Of a DNA stretch of 62,000 nt, positions 32,270 through 43,099 are shown in pieces. The translations under genes were made by a program, and so were the position numbers. Under the pieces are notes generated by a model that searched no databases, was not told the DNA's origin, and saw only the letters and a program-made list of their open reading frames with translations. Origin of the DNA: Symbiodinium natans. Taxonomy: Eukaryota > Sar > Dinophyceae > Suessiales > Symbiodiniaceae. Each line of letters starts with the position of its first letter. Position 1 is the first letter of the stretch. Where the stretch lies: contig CAJNDS010002734.1 of assembly GCA_905221605.1 (NCBI GenBank), positions 839,779 through 901,778 on the forward strand. Direction: 5' to 3'.

Positions 32270-33602
32270 ATTTTGGCTCAAAAAGCTTAAGGGGGACACT
32301 GCTTGCGATTTGTCATTTTGGAAGCTCAGTTTTCCACAAACTTAAGGGGGACACTGCTTGCGATTTGTCATTTTGGAAGCTCAGTTTTCCACAAACTTAA
32401 GGGGGACACTGCTTGCGATTTGTCATTTTGGAAGCTCAGTTTTCCACAAACTTAAGGGGGACACTGCTTGCGATCTGTCATTTTGGAAGCTCAGTTTTCC
32501 ACAAACTTAAGGGGTACACTGCTTGCGATTTGTCATTTTGGAAGCTCAGTTTTCCACAAACTTAAGGGGGACACTGCTTGCGATTTGTCATTTTGAGAGC
32601 TCAGTTTCCCACAAACTTAGGGGGGACACTGCTTGCGATTTGTCATTTTGGAAGCTCAGTTTTCCACAAACTTAAGGGGGGACACTGCTTGCGATTTGTC
32701 ATTTTGAGAGCTCAGTTTTCCACAAACTTAAGGGGGACACTGCATGCGATTTGTCATTTTGGAAGCTCAGTTTTCCACAAACTTAAGGGGGACACTGCTT
32801 GCGATTTGTCATTTTGGAAGCTCAGTTTTCCACAAACTTAAGGGGGACACTGCTTGCGATTTGTCATTTTGGAAGCTCAGTTTTCCACAAACTTAAGGGG
32901 TACACTGCTTGCGATTTGTCATTTTGGAAGCTCAGTTTTCCACAAACTTAAGGGGGACACTGCTTGCGATTTGTCATTTTGAGAGCTCAGTTTTCCACAA
33001 ACTTAGGGGGACGCTGCTTGCGGTTTGTCATTTTGAGAGCTCAATTTTCCACAAACTTAAGGGGGACACTGCTTGCGATTTGTCATTTTGGAATCTCAGT
33101 TTTCCACAAACTTAAGGGGGACACTGCTTGCGATTTGTCATTTTGGCGCTCGGTTTTCCACAAACTTAGGGGGGACACTGCTTGCGGTTTGTCATTTTGA
33201 GAGCTCAGTTTTGCTTGCGGTTTGTCAGCTCATTTGTCCACAAACTTAAGGGGGACTTGCGGTTTGTCATTTTGAGAGTTTTCCACAAACTTAAGGGGGA
33301 CACTGCTTGCGATTTGTCATTTTGGAAGATCAGTTTTCCACAAACTTAAGAGGGACACTGCTTGCGATTTGTCAGTTTGGAAGCTCAGTTTTAGGGGGGA
33401 CACTGCTTGCGGTTTGTCATTGTGAGAGCTCATTTGTCCACAAACTTAAGGGGGACACTACTTGCGGTTTGTCATTTTGAGAGCTCAATTTTCCACAAAC
33501 TTAAGGGGGACACTGCTTGCGATTTGTCATTTTGGAAGATCAGTTTTCCACAAACTTAAGAGGGACACTGCTTGCGATTTGTCAGTTTGGAAGCTTAGTT
33601 TT
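32270..33602 (+). repeat. 55-bp satellite array B (about 24 copies)
   Basis: Unit landmarks are CTTAAGGGGGACACTGCTTG, CGATTTGTCATTTTGGAAG and CTCAGTTTTCCACAAA. CTTAAGG words at 32286, 32341 and 32396 give a 55-bp period. Copies become shortened and rearranged after about 33190. Confidence 0.95.
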
Positions 33603-34880
33603 TGATTTAAATAATTTAAATATTTTAATTCCGAAAGGGGTGTTTCGGATTTAAATTATTTAAATTATTTAATTCTGGGAAGGGGGGGGGGACCTGGTCC
33701 TGCTGCTCCCCCCCCCCTTTTCGGATTTAAATTATTTAAATTATTTAAATTTTGTTAATTCCAGGGTGGATTTAATTTTTTAAATAATTTCAATCTGAAA
33801 GGGGGGGTTCGGATTTAAATTATTTAAATTATTTAGTTCCCCCCCGGAAGTAAATAATTTAAATACTTTAAATAATTTAAATAATTTAAATAATTTAAAT
33901 AATTTAAATAATTTCAATAATTTCAATAATTTAAATAGTTTAAATCCGAAAAGGGGCGGGGGGGCAGGCCCGACCAGGCCCCCTCCCCCTCCCAGAATTA
34001 AATAATTTAGATAATTTAAATCCGAAACACCCCTTTCGGCTTTAAATTATTTAATTCTGGGAGGGGGGAGGGGGCCTGGTCGGGCCTGGCCCCCCCTTTT
34101 CGGATTTAAATTATTTAAATTATTTAAAGTATTTAAATTATTTAATTCCGGGGGTGAACTAAATAATTTAAATAATTTAAATCCGAACCCCCCCTTTCAG
34201 ATTTAAATTATTTAAATTATTTAATTCCACCCTGGAATTAAATAATGTAAATAATTTAAATAATTTAAATCCGAAAAAGGGGGGGGGGAGCAGCAGGACC
34301 AGGCCCCTCCCTCTCCCAGAATTAAATAATTTAAATAATTTAAATCCGAAAGACCCCTTTCGGATTTAAATTATTATTTAAATTGTTTAATTCTGGGAGG
34401 GGGAGGGGGCCTGGTCGGGCCTGGCCCCCCCCCCTTTTCGGATTTAAATTATTCAAATTATTTAAATTATTTAAATTATTTAAATTATTTATATTATTTA
34501 ATTCCAGGGTGGAATTAAATAATTTAAATAAGTTAAATCTGAAAGGGGGGGTTCGGATTTAAATTATTTAAATTATTTAGTTCCCCCCCGGAATTAAATA
34601 ATTTAAATACTTTAAATAATTTAAATAATTTAAATAATTTAAATAATTTAAATAATTTAAATAATTTAAATAATTTAAATCCGAAAAGGGGGGGGGGCAG
34701 GCCCGACCAGGCCCCCTCCCCCTCCCAGAATTAAATAATTTAAATAATTTAAATCCGAAAGGGGTGTTTCGGATTTAAATTATTTAAATTATTTAATTCT
34801 GGGAGGGGGAGGGGCCTGGTCCTGCTGCTCCCCCCCCCTTTTCGGATTTAAATTATTTAAATTATTTAAAGTATTTAATT
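33603..34880. repeat. Palindromic ATTTAAAT satellite with G/C-run spacers
   Basis: Blocks of (AAATAATTT)n and (AAATTATTT)n alternate with CCGAAAGGGG, CTTTTCGGATTT, GGGAGGGGG and CCTGGTCGGGCC spacers. Each AT block faces its own inverted complement, so the stretch can form many hairpins. Confidence 0.92.
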
Positions 34881-34908
34881 CCTTGCCCCAGACCCCCCAG
34901 AAACGATA

Positions 34909-35013
34909 ATAGGGTCTATTTGGAAGTTGTCTTTTGTAAATAAGTATACGTTTTGGGGCCTTATTTCCTCTTTAAAACCCGAGTCTCAGCTTCCAAATAG
35001 ACCCTATTTAAGC
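34909..35013. mobile_element. About 105-bp foldback (MITE-like) at right end of the block
   Basis: AATAGGGTCTATTTGGAAG at 34909 pairs with CTTCCAAATAGACCCTATT ending near 35009. It could be a complete MITE, with the copy at 27234 being one end of another. Confidence 0.6.
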
Positions 35014-35118
35014 TGCACACCCCCCCCCCCCCGCCCCCGGCACCCCCCCCCCCAACCGCTTTCCATACGCAGGGTTTAGGGGTTCAGGGTTGACGGTTTT
35101 ATTTAGGAGGGTTGAGGG

Positions 35119-36172
35119 TTGACCTGAAGGACGACCAAAGCGTGCTCAGCTTGTTGGGCGAGGGCGTTTGGGGTTTGTTGGGGTGAGCAATTCGGTTCAG
35201 TTTGGAAGGGGTCGGAGCACGACAAGGTATGGGGACCGTGGTAGGGCCTCGGGGTGCACAAGGTTTACAGGAGTCACCTTGAGTTGGGGTCTTGGAAAAC
35301 AGTCCTGCGGTTCCGCAGCGCCCAAGCCTCTCGGAGGCCTCCAGCCACTCCGCACAGCAGACGACGGAGGGCTCGCTCCAGCTGGCCATGTCGCCGCCCA
35401 TGGAGGCCGCAAGGGCCGCAAGGGTTCGGTTTTTTTTTGGGACGTACCTGTTTTGGTTTTAGCGAATCCCCAATGTGCAGGCAGAATACAGGATTTTCGC
35501 TCCTTGAATGGCTAATTGTCGGGCCTGAACACAGGGTCTGGGGGCCTTTCAAATGTCTTCAAATGAGGCTAGTTTTAATGATTCTTGACCATTTTCATCA
35601 TTTTCGTGCTGCGTTCCGCAGCCTCGAGCCTCCTTCTCGGAGGCCTCAAGCCACTCCGCGCTGCAGATGACGGAGGGCTCGCTCCAGCCGGCGATGCCGT
35701 CGCCCATGGAGGCCGCAAGGGCCACAAGGGTTCGGAGATTTTTTGGGACGATGAGGGATCGGAACCCCAAGGCGATAGTACTCACGGGCATGTGGGGCTT
35801 GGTTGTTTTGGCTTGAGGATGCGCCTCACTCTTCCCCACAGCAGCAGCGAACTTTGAAGAGGAATGCCGAAAGAACACCGTAGTGCGCTCATTATCAGTC
35901 ACTATCCATACCCGGACTGTTTGCCCGATATCGTCGCAGTGCGAGAGCTGCCAGCACCTGACCAGACCCAACCGCCACGAACACATCAATCGGGCAGAGT
36001 CCCGTCAGAGCCGCGCTGTGCCTCCAGCAGCGGATGTTGCAGCCACGACAAGCTTTGACTACGTCACAGGGGCCACCGTCTTGGCAGAGTTTCTCGACTC
36101 GGGTTTCGGCTCTTTCCGACTTCTGCGTCTTTTTTTGGACTCGGCCCTGGCATTCTCTGACTGGCCAGCAAG
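35119..36172 (+). repeat. 1.23-kb tandem unit, copy 1 (internally deleted)
   Basis: Starts at GACCTGAAGGACGACCAAAG. Compared with the other copies it lacks about 180-195 bp between GCAATTCGG and TTCAGTTTGGAAGG. Confidence 0.9.
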
Positions 36173-37506
36173 ACCTGAAGGACGACCAAAGCGTGCTCAG
36201 CTTGTTGGGCGAGGGCGTTTGGGGTTTGTTGGGGTGAGCAATTCGGCTTGGGCCTGCAAGGGCCTCTGGGATGTACGGCCCAGAGTTGTCGGGTGCAAGC
36301 CTGGCAAAGACTGGGACAACGGACGAGACGCCCTCGGCCAGCTGTGACCGTCAACCCCTGAATCCCCACGGAAACCTTGCCGGTGACCCCACCGTGGCTT
36401 TGCATCGGGGTGGGGGTGAGTTAGGCATGTGTTTCAGTTTGGAAGGGGCGGAGCACGACGAGGTATGGGGACCGTGGTAGGGCCTCGGGGTGCACAAGGT
36501 CCACAGGAGTCACCTTGAGTTGGGGTCTTGGAAAACAGTCCTGCGGTTCCGCAGCGCCCAAGCCTCTCGGAGGCCTCCAGCCACTCCGCACAGCAGACGA
36601 CGGAGGGCTCGCTCCAGCTGGCCATGCCGCCGCCCATGGAGGCCGCAAGGGCCGCAAGGGTTCGGTTTGTTTTTTGGGACGTACTCTTTTTTTGGTTTTA
36701 GCGAATCCCCAATGTGCAGGCAGAATACAGGATTTTCGCTCCTTGAATGGCTAATTGTCGGGCCTGAACACAGGGTCTGGGGGCCTTTCAAATGTCTTCA
36801 AATGAGGCTAGTTTTAGAGATTCTTGACCATTTTCGTGCTGCGTTCCGCAGCCTCGAGCCTCCTTCTCGGAGGCCTCAAGCCACTCCGCGCTGCAGATGA
36901 CGGAGGGCTCGCTCCAGCCGGCGATGCCGTCGCCCATGGAGGCCGCAAGGGCCGCAAGGGTTCGGAGATTTTTTGGGACGATGAGGGATCGGAACCCCAA
37001 GGCGATAGTACTCACGGGCATTTCTTTGTCATAGTTGAGTAACATTTTACATTTTTAAGGGTACTTAAACCCAATAAGGAATAACAATTTAAGTTTTTAA
37101 TATCGTCCTAGCAATGAACTAGATTTGGGGCTTGGTTGTTTTGGCTTGCGGATGCGCCTCACTCTTCCCCACAGCAGCAGCGAACTTTGATGAGGAATGC
37201 CGAAAGAACACCGTAGTGCGCTCATTATCAGTCACTATCCATACCCGGACTGTTTGCCCGATATCGTCGCAGTGCGAGAGCTGCCAGCACCTGACCAGAC
37301 CCAACCGCCACGAACACATCAATCGGGCAGAGTCCCGTCAGAGCCGCGCTGTGCCTCCAGTCGCGGATGTTGCAGCCACGACAAGCTTTGACTACGTCAC
37401 AGGGGCCACCGTCTTGGCAGAGTTTCTCGACTCGGGTTTCGGCTCTTTCCGACTTCTGCGTCTTTTTTTGGACTCGGCCCTGGCATTCTCTGACTGGCCA
37501 GCAAGA
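36173..37506 (+). repeat. 1.23-kb tandem unit, copy 2 (with ~107-bp insertion)
   Basis: Complete copy carrying an AT-rich insertion at about 37020-37126 (starts TTCTTTGTCATAG, ends GAACTAGAT) between GGGCAT and TGGGGCTTGG. The other copies have only GTG there. Confidence 0.9.
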
Positions 37507-37632
37507 CCTGAAGGACGACCAAAGCGTGCTCAGCTTGTGGGGCGAGGGCGTTTGGGGTTTGTTGGGGTGAGCAATTCGGCTTGGGCCTGCAAGGGCCTCT
37601 GGGATGTACGGCCCAGAGTTGTCGGGTGCAAG
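37507..37632 (+). repeat. 1.23-kb tandem unit, copy 3, left fragment
   Basis: Breaks off at TCGGGTGCAAG and runs into the AAAAGTCT block. The next copy (38546 onward) restarts at almost the same point of the unit, so the break is tied to a partial duplication. Confidence 0.85.
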
Positions 37633-38545
37633 ATCTAAAAAAAGTCTAGAAAAAATCTTTTGAACAAGTCTCTCTGGTATTTGGCGTCCGGGGAAAAGTC
37701 TGGAAAATGTCTGTAAAAAGTCTTGGCTGGAGTCCAAAAAAAGTCTCGAAAAAGTCTAAAAAAGTCTTGGGGAGGCGGGTGGGTGGGGGGGGGGGGGGGG
37801 GGCGGGGCACAGAGCGGGAGTGGGGGGGGGGGGGGGTGGACCCGAAAGACTTTTTGTTGACATTTTTTCAGATTTTTTTAAAGTTCTTAACAGTTTTCTT
37901 GACTTTTTAGACTTTTTCCAAGGAAAAGTCTCCAGCACATCTAAAAAAAGTCTTAAAGGAGTCTTTCCGGCCCCTCTCCGAGACTTTTTTTAGACTTTTC
38001 TGAGACTTTTTCCAAGGAAAAGTCTCGAAAATGTCTAGAAAAAGTCTATTCGCTATTCGCCCCCCCCCCCCCCTTCCCCCTTTGTCTGGCGACTTTTTTA
38101 AGACTTTTTCGAGACTTTTCCTTGGGAAAAGTCTGAAAAGGTCTAAAAAAAGGTTTTAAAAAAAAGTCTTTCTAGCCCCTCCACCCCCGCCCCCCCCCCC
38201 CCCCCGCCCGCCCCCCCCCCCCCCCCCCCCCCCCGCCCCCCCCCCCCCTCCCCCCCCCCCTCCCTCCGCCCGCCCCCCCCCCCCCCCCTCCCCGGAGACT
38301 TTGTTTAGACTTTTTCGAGATTTTTCCTTCGCAAAAGGACTTTTTCTAGACTTTTCGAGACTTTTTCTAGACATTTCAACGACTATCTTGAAGACTCTTC
38401 AAAAGACTTTTTAAAGACCTGTTTTAGACTTTTTTTCAAAACTAATTTTTCCCGAGTACTTTTCAACAAGACTTTTTTAAGACTTTTTTCTACTTCTTAA
38501 ATAATCCAAGGTTTTTTAAAGTTAACTAGGGAAGCCAACCACATA
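37633..38545. repeat. AAAAGTCT/AGACTTTT repeat with poly-G and poly-C cores
   Basis: AAAAAGTCT words dominate 37633-37770 and AGACTTTTT words dominate 37840-38510, so the block is a large imperfect inverted repeat. Poly-G (37790-37838) and poly-C (38060-38075, 38170-38291) runs are embedded. It interrupts the 1.23-kb array. Confidence 0.88.
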
Positions 38546-39782
38546 AACCAAAGCGTGCTCAGCTTGTTGGGCGAGGGTGTTTGGGGTTTGTTGGGGTGAG
38601 CAATTCGGCTTGGGCCTGCAAGGGCCTCTGGGATGTACGGCCCAGAGTTGTCGGGTGCAAGCCTGGCAAAGACTGCGACAACGGACGAGACGCCCTCGGC
38701 CAGCTGTGACCGTCAACCCCTGAATCCCCACGGAAACCTTGCCGGTGACCCCACCGTGGCTTTGCATCGGGGTGGGGGTGAGTTAGGCATGTGTTTCAGT
38801 TTGGAAGGGGCGGAGCACGACGAGGTATGGGGACCGTGGTATGGCCTCGGGGTGCACAAGGTCCACAGGAGTCACCTTGAGTTGGGGTCTTGGAAAACAG
38901 TCCTGCGGTTCCGCAGCGCCCAAGCCTCTCGGAGGCCTCCAGCCACTCCGCACAGCAGACGACGGAGGGCTCGCTCCAGCTGGCCATGCCGCCGCCCATG
39001 GAGGCCGCAAGGGCCGCAAGGGCCGCAAGGGTTCGGTTTGTTTTTTGGGACGTACTCTTTTTTTGGTTTTCGCGAATCCCCAATGTGCAGGCAGAATACA
39101 GGATTTTCGCTCCTTGAATGGCTAATTGTCGGGCCTGAACACAGGGTCTGGGGGCCTTTCAAATGTCTTCAAATGAGGCTAGTTTTAATGATTCTTGACC
39201 ATTTTCATCATTTTCGTGCTGCGTTCCGCAGCCTCGAGCCTCCTTCTCGGAGGCCTCAAGCCACTCCGCGCTGCAGATGACGGAGGGCTCGCTCCAGCCG
39301 GCGATGCCGTCGCCCATGGAGGCCGCAAGGGCCGCAAGGGTTCGGAGATTTTTTGGGACGATGAGGGATCGGAACCCCAAGGCGATAGTACTCACGGGCA
39401 TGTGGGGCTTGGTTGTTTTGGCTTGAGGATGCGCCTCACTCTTCCCCACAGCAGCAGCGAACTTTGAAGAGGAATGCCGAAAGAACACCGTAGTGCGCTC
39501 ATTATCAGCCACTATCCATACCCGGACTGTTTGCCCGATATCGTCGCAGTGCGAGAGCTGCCAGCACCTGACCGGACCCAACCGCCACGAACACATCAAT
39601 CGGGCAGAGTCCCGTCAGAGCCGCGCTGTGCCTCCAGCAGCGGATGTTGCAGCCACGACAAGCTTTGACTACGTCACAGGGGCCACCGTCTTGGCAGAGT
39701 TTCTCGACTCGGGTTTCGGCTCTTTCCGACTTCTGCGTCTTTTTTTGGACTCGGCCCTGGCATTCTCTGACTGGCCAGCAAG
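38546..39782 (+). repeat. 1.23-kb tandem unit, copy 4
   Basis: Starts ACCAAAGCGTGCTCAGC. It contains one extra GGCCGCAAG triplet block near 39015. Confidence 0.92.
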
Positions 39783-39957
39783 ACCTGAAGGACGACCAAA
39801 GCGTGCTCAGCTTGTTGGGCGAGGGCGTTTGGGGTTTGTTGGGGTGAGCAATTCGGCTTGGGCCTGCAAGGGCCTCTGGGATGTACGGCCCAGAGTTGTC
39901 GGGTGCAAGCCTGGCAAAGACTGGGACAACGGACGAGACGCCCTCGGCCAGCTGTGA
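39451..39957 (+). other. Exon-like open frame inside each 1.23-kb unit
   Basis: Representative copy. After a CCCCACAG acceptor-like site the frame reads ECRKNTVVRSLS, CPISSQCESCQHL, TTSFDYVTGATVLAEFLDSG, and ends KPGKDWDNGRDALGQL. Equivalent frames lie at 35883-36347, 37132-37638 and 40724-41188. A second internal feature is a pair of ~93-bp sub-repeats about 310 bp apart per unit, which translate (-) as WSEPSVVCCAEWLEAS and WSEPSVICSAEWLEAS or (+) as EASSHSAQQTTEGSLQ. Which strand is coding, if either, could not be settled. No family is recognised. Confidence 0.3.
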
Positions 39958-41013
39958 CCGTCAACCCCTGAATCCCCACGGAAACCTTGCCGGTGACCCC
40001 ACCGTGGCTTTGCATCGGGGTGGGGGTGAGTTAGGCATGTGTTTCAGTTTGGAAGGGGCGGAGCACGACGAGGTATGGGGACCGTGGTAGGGCCTCGGGG
40101 TGCACAAGGTCCACAGGAGTCACCTTGAGTTGGGGTCTTGGAAAACAGTCCTGCGGTTCCGCAGCGCCCAAGCCTCTCGGAGGCCTCCAGCCACTCCGCA
40201 CAGCAGACGACGGAGGGCTCGCTCCAGCTGGCCATGCCGCCGCCCATGGAGGCCGCAAGGGCCGCAAGGGTTCGGTTTGTTTTTTGGGACGTACTCTTTT
40301 TTTGGTTTTAGCGAATCCCCAATGTGCAGGCAGAATACAGGATTTTCGCTCCTTGAATGGCTAATTGTCGGGCCTGAACACAGGGTCTGGGGGGCCTTTC
40401 AAATGTCTTCAAATGAGGCTAGTTTTAGAGATTCTTGACCATTTTCGTGCTGCGTTCCGCAGCCTCGAGCCTCCTTCTCGGAGGCCTCAAGCCACTCCGC
40501 GCTGCAGATGACGGAGGGCTCGCTCCAGCCGGCGATGCCGTCGCCCATGGAGGCCGCAAGGGCCGCAAGGGTTCGGAGATTTTTTGGGACGATGAGGGAT
40601 CGGAACCCTAAGGCGATAGTACTCACGGGCATGTGGGGCTTTGTTGTTTTGGCTTGAGGATGCGCCTCACTCTTCCCCACAGCAGCAGCGAACTTTGAAG
40701 AGGAATGCCGAAAGAGCACCGTAGTGCGCTCATTATCAGCCACTATCCATACCCGGACTGTTTGCCCGATATCGTCGCAGTGCGAGAGCTGCCAGCACCT
40801 GACCGGACCCAACCGCCACGAACACATCAATCGGGCAGAGTCCCGTCAGAGCCGCGCTGTGCCTCCAGCAGCGGATGTTGCAGCCACGACAAGCTTTGAC
40901 TACGTCACAGGGGCCACCGTCTTGGCAGAGTTTCTCGACTCGGGTTTCGGCTCTTTCCGACTTCTGCGTCTTTTTTTGGACTCGGCCCTGGCATTCTCTG
41001 ACTGGCCAGCAAG
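39783..41013 (+). repeat. 1.23-kb tandem unit, copy 5
   Basis: 1,231 bp. Nearly identical to the next copy and to 36173 onward. Confidence 0.93.
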
Positions 41014-41845
41014 ACCTGAAGGACGACCAAAGCGTGCTCAGCTTGTTGGGCGAGGGCGTTTGGGGTTTGTTGGGGTGAGCAATTCGGCTTGGGCCTGCAA
41101 GGGCCTCTGGGATGTACGGCCCAGAGTTGTCGGGTGCAAGCCTGGCAAAGACTGGGACAACGGACGAGACGCCCTCGGCCAGCTGTGACCGTCAACCCCT
41201 GAATCCCCACGGAAACCTTGCCGGTGACCCCACCGTGGCTTTGCATCGGGGTGGGGGTGAGTTAGGCATGTGTTTCAGTTTGGAAGGGGCGGAGCACGAC
41301 GAGGTATGGGGACCGTGGTGGGGCCTCGGGGTGCACAAGGTCCACAGGAGTCACCTTGAGTTGGGGTCTTGGAAAACAGTCCTGCGGTTCCGCAGCGCCC
41401 AAGCCTCTCGGAGGCCTCCAGCCACTCCGCACAGCAGACGACGGAGGGCTCGCTCCAGCTGGCCATGCCGCCGCCCATGGAGGCCGCAAGGGCCGCAAGG
41501 GTTCGGTTTGTTTTTTGGGACGTACTCTTTTTTTGGTTTTCGCGAATCCCCAATGTGCAGGCAGAATACAGGATTTTCGCTCCTTGAATGGCTAATTGTC
41601 GGGCCTGAACACAGGGTCTGGGGGCCTTTCAAATGTTTTCAAATGAGGCTATCTTTAGAGATTCTTGACCATTTTCGTGCTGCGTTCCGCAGCCTCGAGC
41701 CTCCTTCTCGGAGGCCTCAAGCCACTCCGCGCTGCAGATGACGGAGGGCTCGCTCCAGCCGGCGATGCCGTCGCCCATGGAGGCCGCAAGGGCCGCAAGG
41801 GTTCGGAGATTTTTTGGGACGATGAGGGATCGGAACCCCAAGCCT
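41014..41845 (+). repeat. 1.23-kb tandem unit, copy 6 (truncated at right)
   Basis: Ends after GGAACCCCAAG, in the second internal sub-repeat, and passes into unrelated sequence. Confidence 0.92.
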
Positions 41846-42883
41846 GAAGCCCCAAAGTCAGTCACCCGGATGCTCCCAACGGGGACCGGGCTTCAGACCG
41901 CGCGGAAAGCACCGAGAGGGGGGGGGGGTGCGGTCTGTGTAGTGCCGAGGGCACAAAGAGCACAAAGTCTGCTCCCAGGAGCCACCGTTTCTCAAGCCGG
42001 ACAAGGCCGCTCTTGTGTGTGTGTGTGTGTGTTCATTTTTTTTTTTTTTTGGGGGGGGGGGGGGGCTTGCTGCTCTCGACCTGAATTCTTCGTGGAGATA
42101 GAGCCAATCTAAAGAGTCAACCTTCCCCCCCCCCTCTTTTGGGTCTTGAGGGTGTAAGGGCGGACTAGGGCAGAGCCCGGGTTATGAGGGTCATGAGGTT
42201 TATACGGGTTATCGGGGTGATTAGGGAGTACGAGGGTTATACAGTATAGTGCCACTACAAGGTTCTAAGGCTGTTCGGCTCTACAGCACGCCAGCGCCCT
42301 CGACTCACATAGCTTGGTTCCCAGAATGTGTTTGGCATGAGCATGTCAATGTCGTGTTTCTGACCACTGTGCCTCAGTCCCTGATCGTTTTAGGCATGCT
42401 CCCACACGACATGGACCTCTTTTTTTAGCTTTGTTGCGCCGCCCTAAACACCCTGCCAGGTCCCAGAGCCTCCGCCCCAGGAGGCGACCTTGGCCAATCC
42501 GCCGGTCTCCAGGAAGGCCGGGTCTGAGCATCGTTCTCGTTGCCCTTCTAACGTCCTCACCCCGAGTCCCAGGATGACTATACAGCATGACTAGCCAACG
42601 AGGTCGAGATGAAGTCGCAGAAGAGCATCCTTCCCGAGGCATTGGTTTCGGGTCTTGGGTTCAGGCGCATTGGGGGGGGAGGGGGGGATTTGGAAGGCTG
42701 GAAGGCCCACAGCGGGGATGCAGAACCTCGATTAAGGACCGTTAGCATACGGGGGAACATCCCGACACACTGCCATTACAGCCAACTTCAAACCAAAGGT
42801 TCTGGGCTCAGGGTTGTCCTTAGTAGGGAGAGGGGAACAAACTCGATAAAGACCCATTTAAGGCCTTCTAGAAGATACAAGAA
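41846..42883. other. No recognised gene; GT and poly-T/poly-G runs
   Basis: TG microsatellite and poly-T/poly-G at 42014-42066. The reverse-complement frame 42346-42642 has no recognisable domain. Confidence 0.4.
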
Positions 42884-42974
42884 GCCCTAAACCCTAAACC
42901 CTATAAACCCTAAACCCCTAAACCCCTAAACCCCTAAACCCCTAAACCCCTAAACCCCTAAACCCCTAAACCCC
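42884..42974. repeat. CCCTAAA/CCCCTAAA array
   Basis: Begins with heptamers and continues as about nine perfect CCCCTAAA octamers. Confidence 0.92.
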
Positions 42975-43099
42975 TCAAGGCATTATGTAAGATACCCAAC
43001 TCCCCCATTCCCTGCCAAGAGCCAGTTAGTTTAGTAGGGCTGCCTGTGTGGAGGAGGCAGGCCTGAAGCAGCCCTGGCTCCAGCGCCCAGGATCCAGAT

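Larger units (their letters stand above)
27234..35013. mobile_element. 7.8-kb block bounded by 40-bp terminal inverted repeats
   Basis: 27234-27273 (GCTTAAATAGGGTCTATTTG... to GGGTTTT) is the inverted complement of 34974-35013 with one mismatch in 40. Everything between differs from the flanks: purine-rich or AT-rich, with no transposase-like frame. Contents are ~0.9-kb duplicated purine-rich units (27.6-32.3 kb), two 55-bp satellites and a palindromic AT satellite. A second, shorter inverted copy of the end word (AATAGGGTCTATTTGGAAG) at 34909-34927 makes the right end a foldback. A non-autonomous transposon that accumulated satellites is one reading; coincidental capture by two MITE copies is another. 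Confidence 0.55.

Noticed and set aside
32268-32285. CATTTTGGCTCAA, resembling the dinoflagellate spliced-leader core
   Set aside because: It is the first, slightly variant unit of 55-bp satellite B, whose units all carry TCATTTTGG; no upstream CCGTAGC and no gene follows.
29862-33602. CRISPR array
   Set aside because: The 55-bp units are repeated whole with no unique spacers; there are no cas genes and the context is eukaryotic.
27234-35013. piggyBac-type element, because TTAA lies at the ends (GCTTAAATAG)
   Set aside because: No transposase, the termini do not begin with the usual CCY, and the TTAA lies inside the inverted repeat; not enough for a family call.
34978-35055. Right poly-C run as a target-site copy of the left poly-C block
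   Set aside because: Both are simple runs, common elsewhere in the window (2881, 11760, 38170, 60138), so similarity is not evidence of a duplication.
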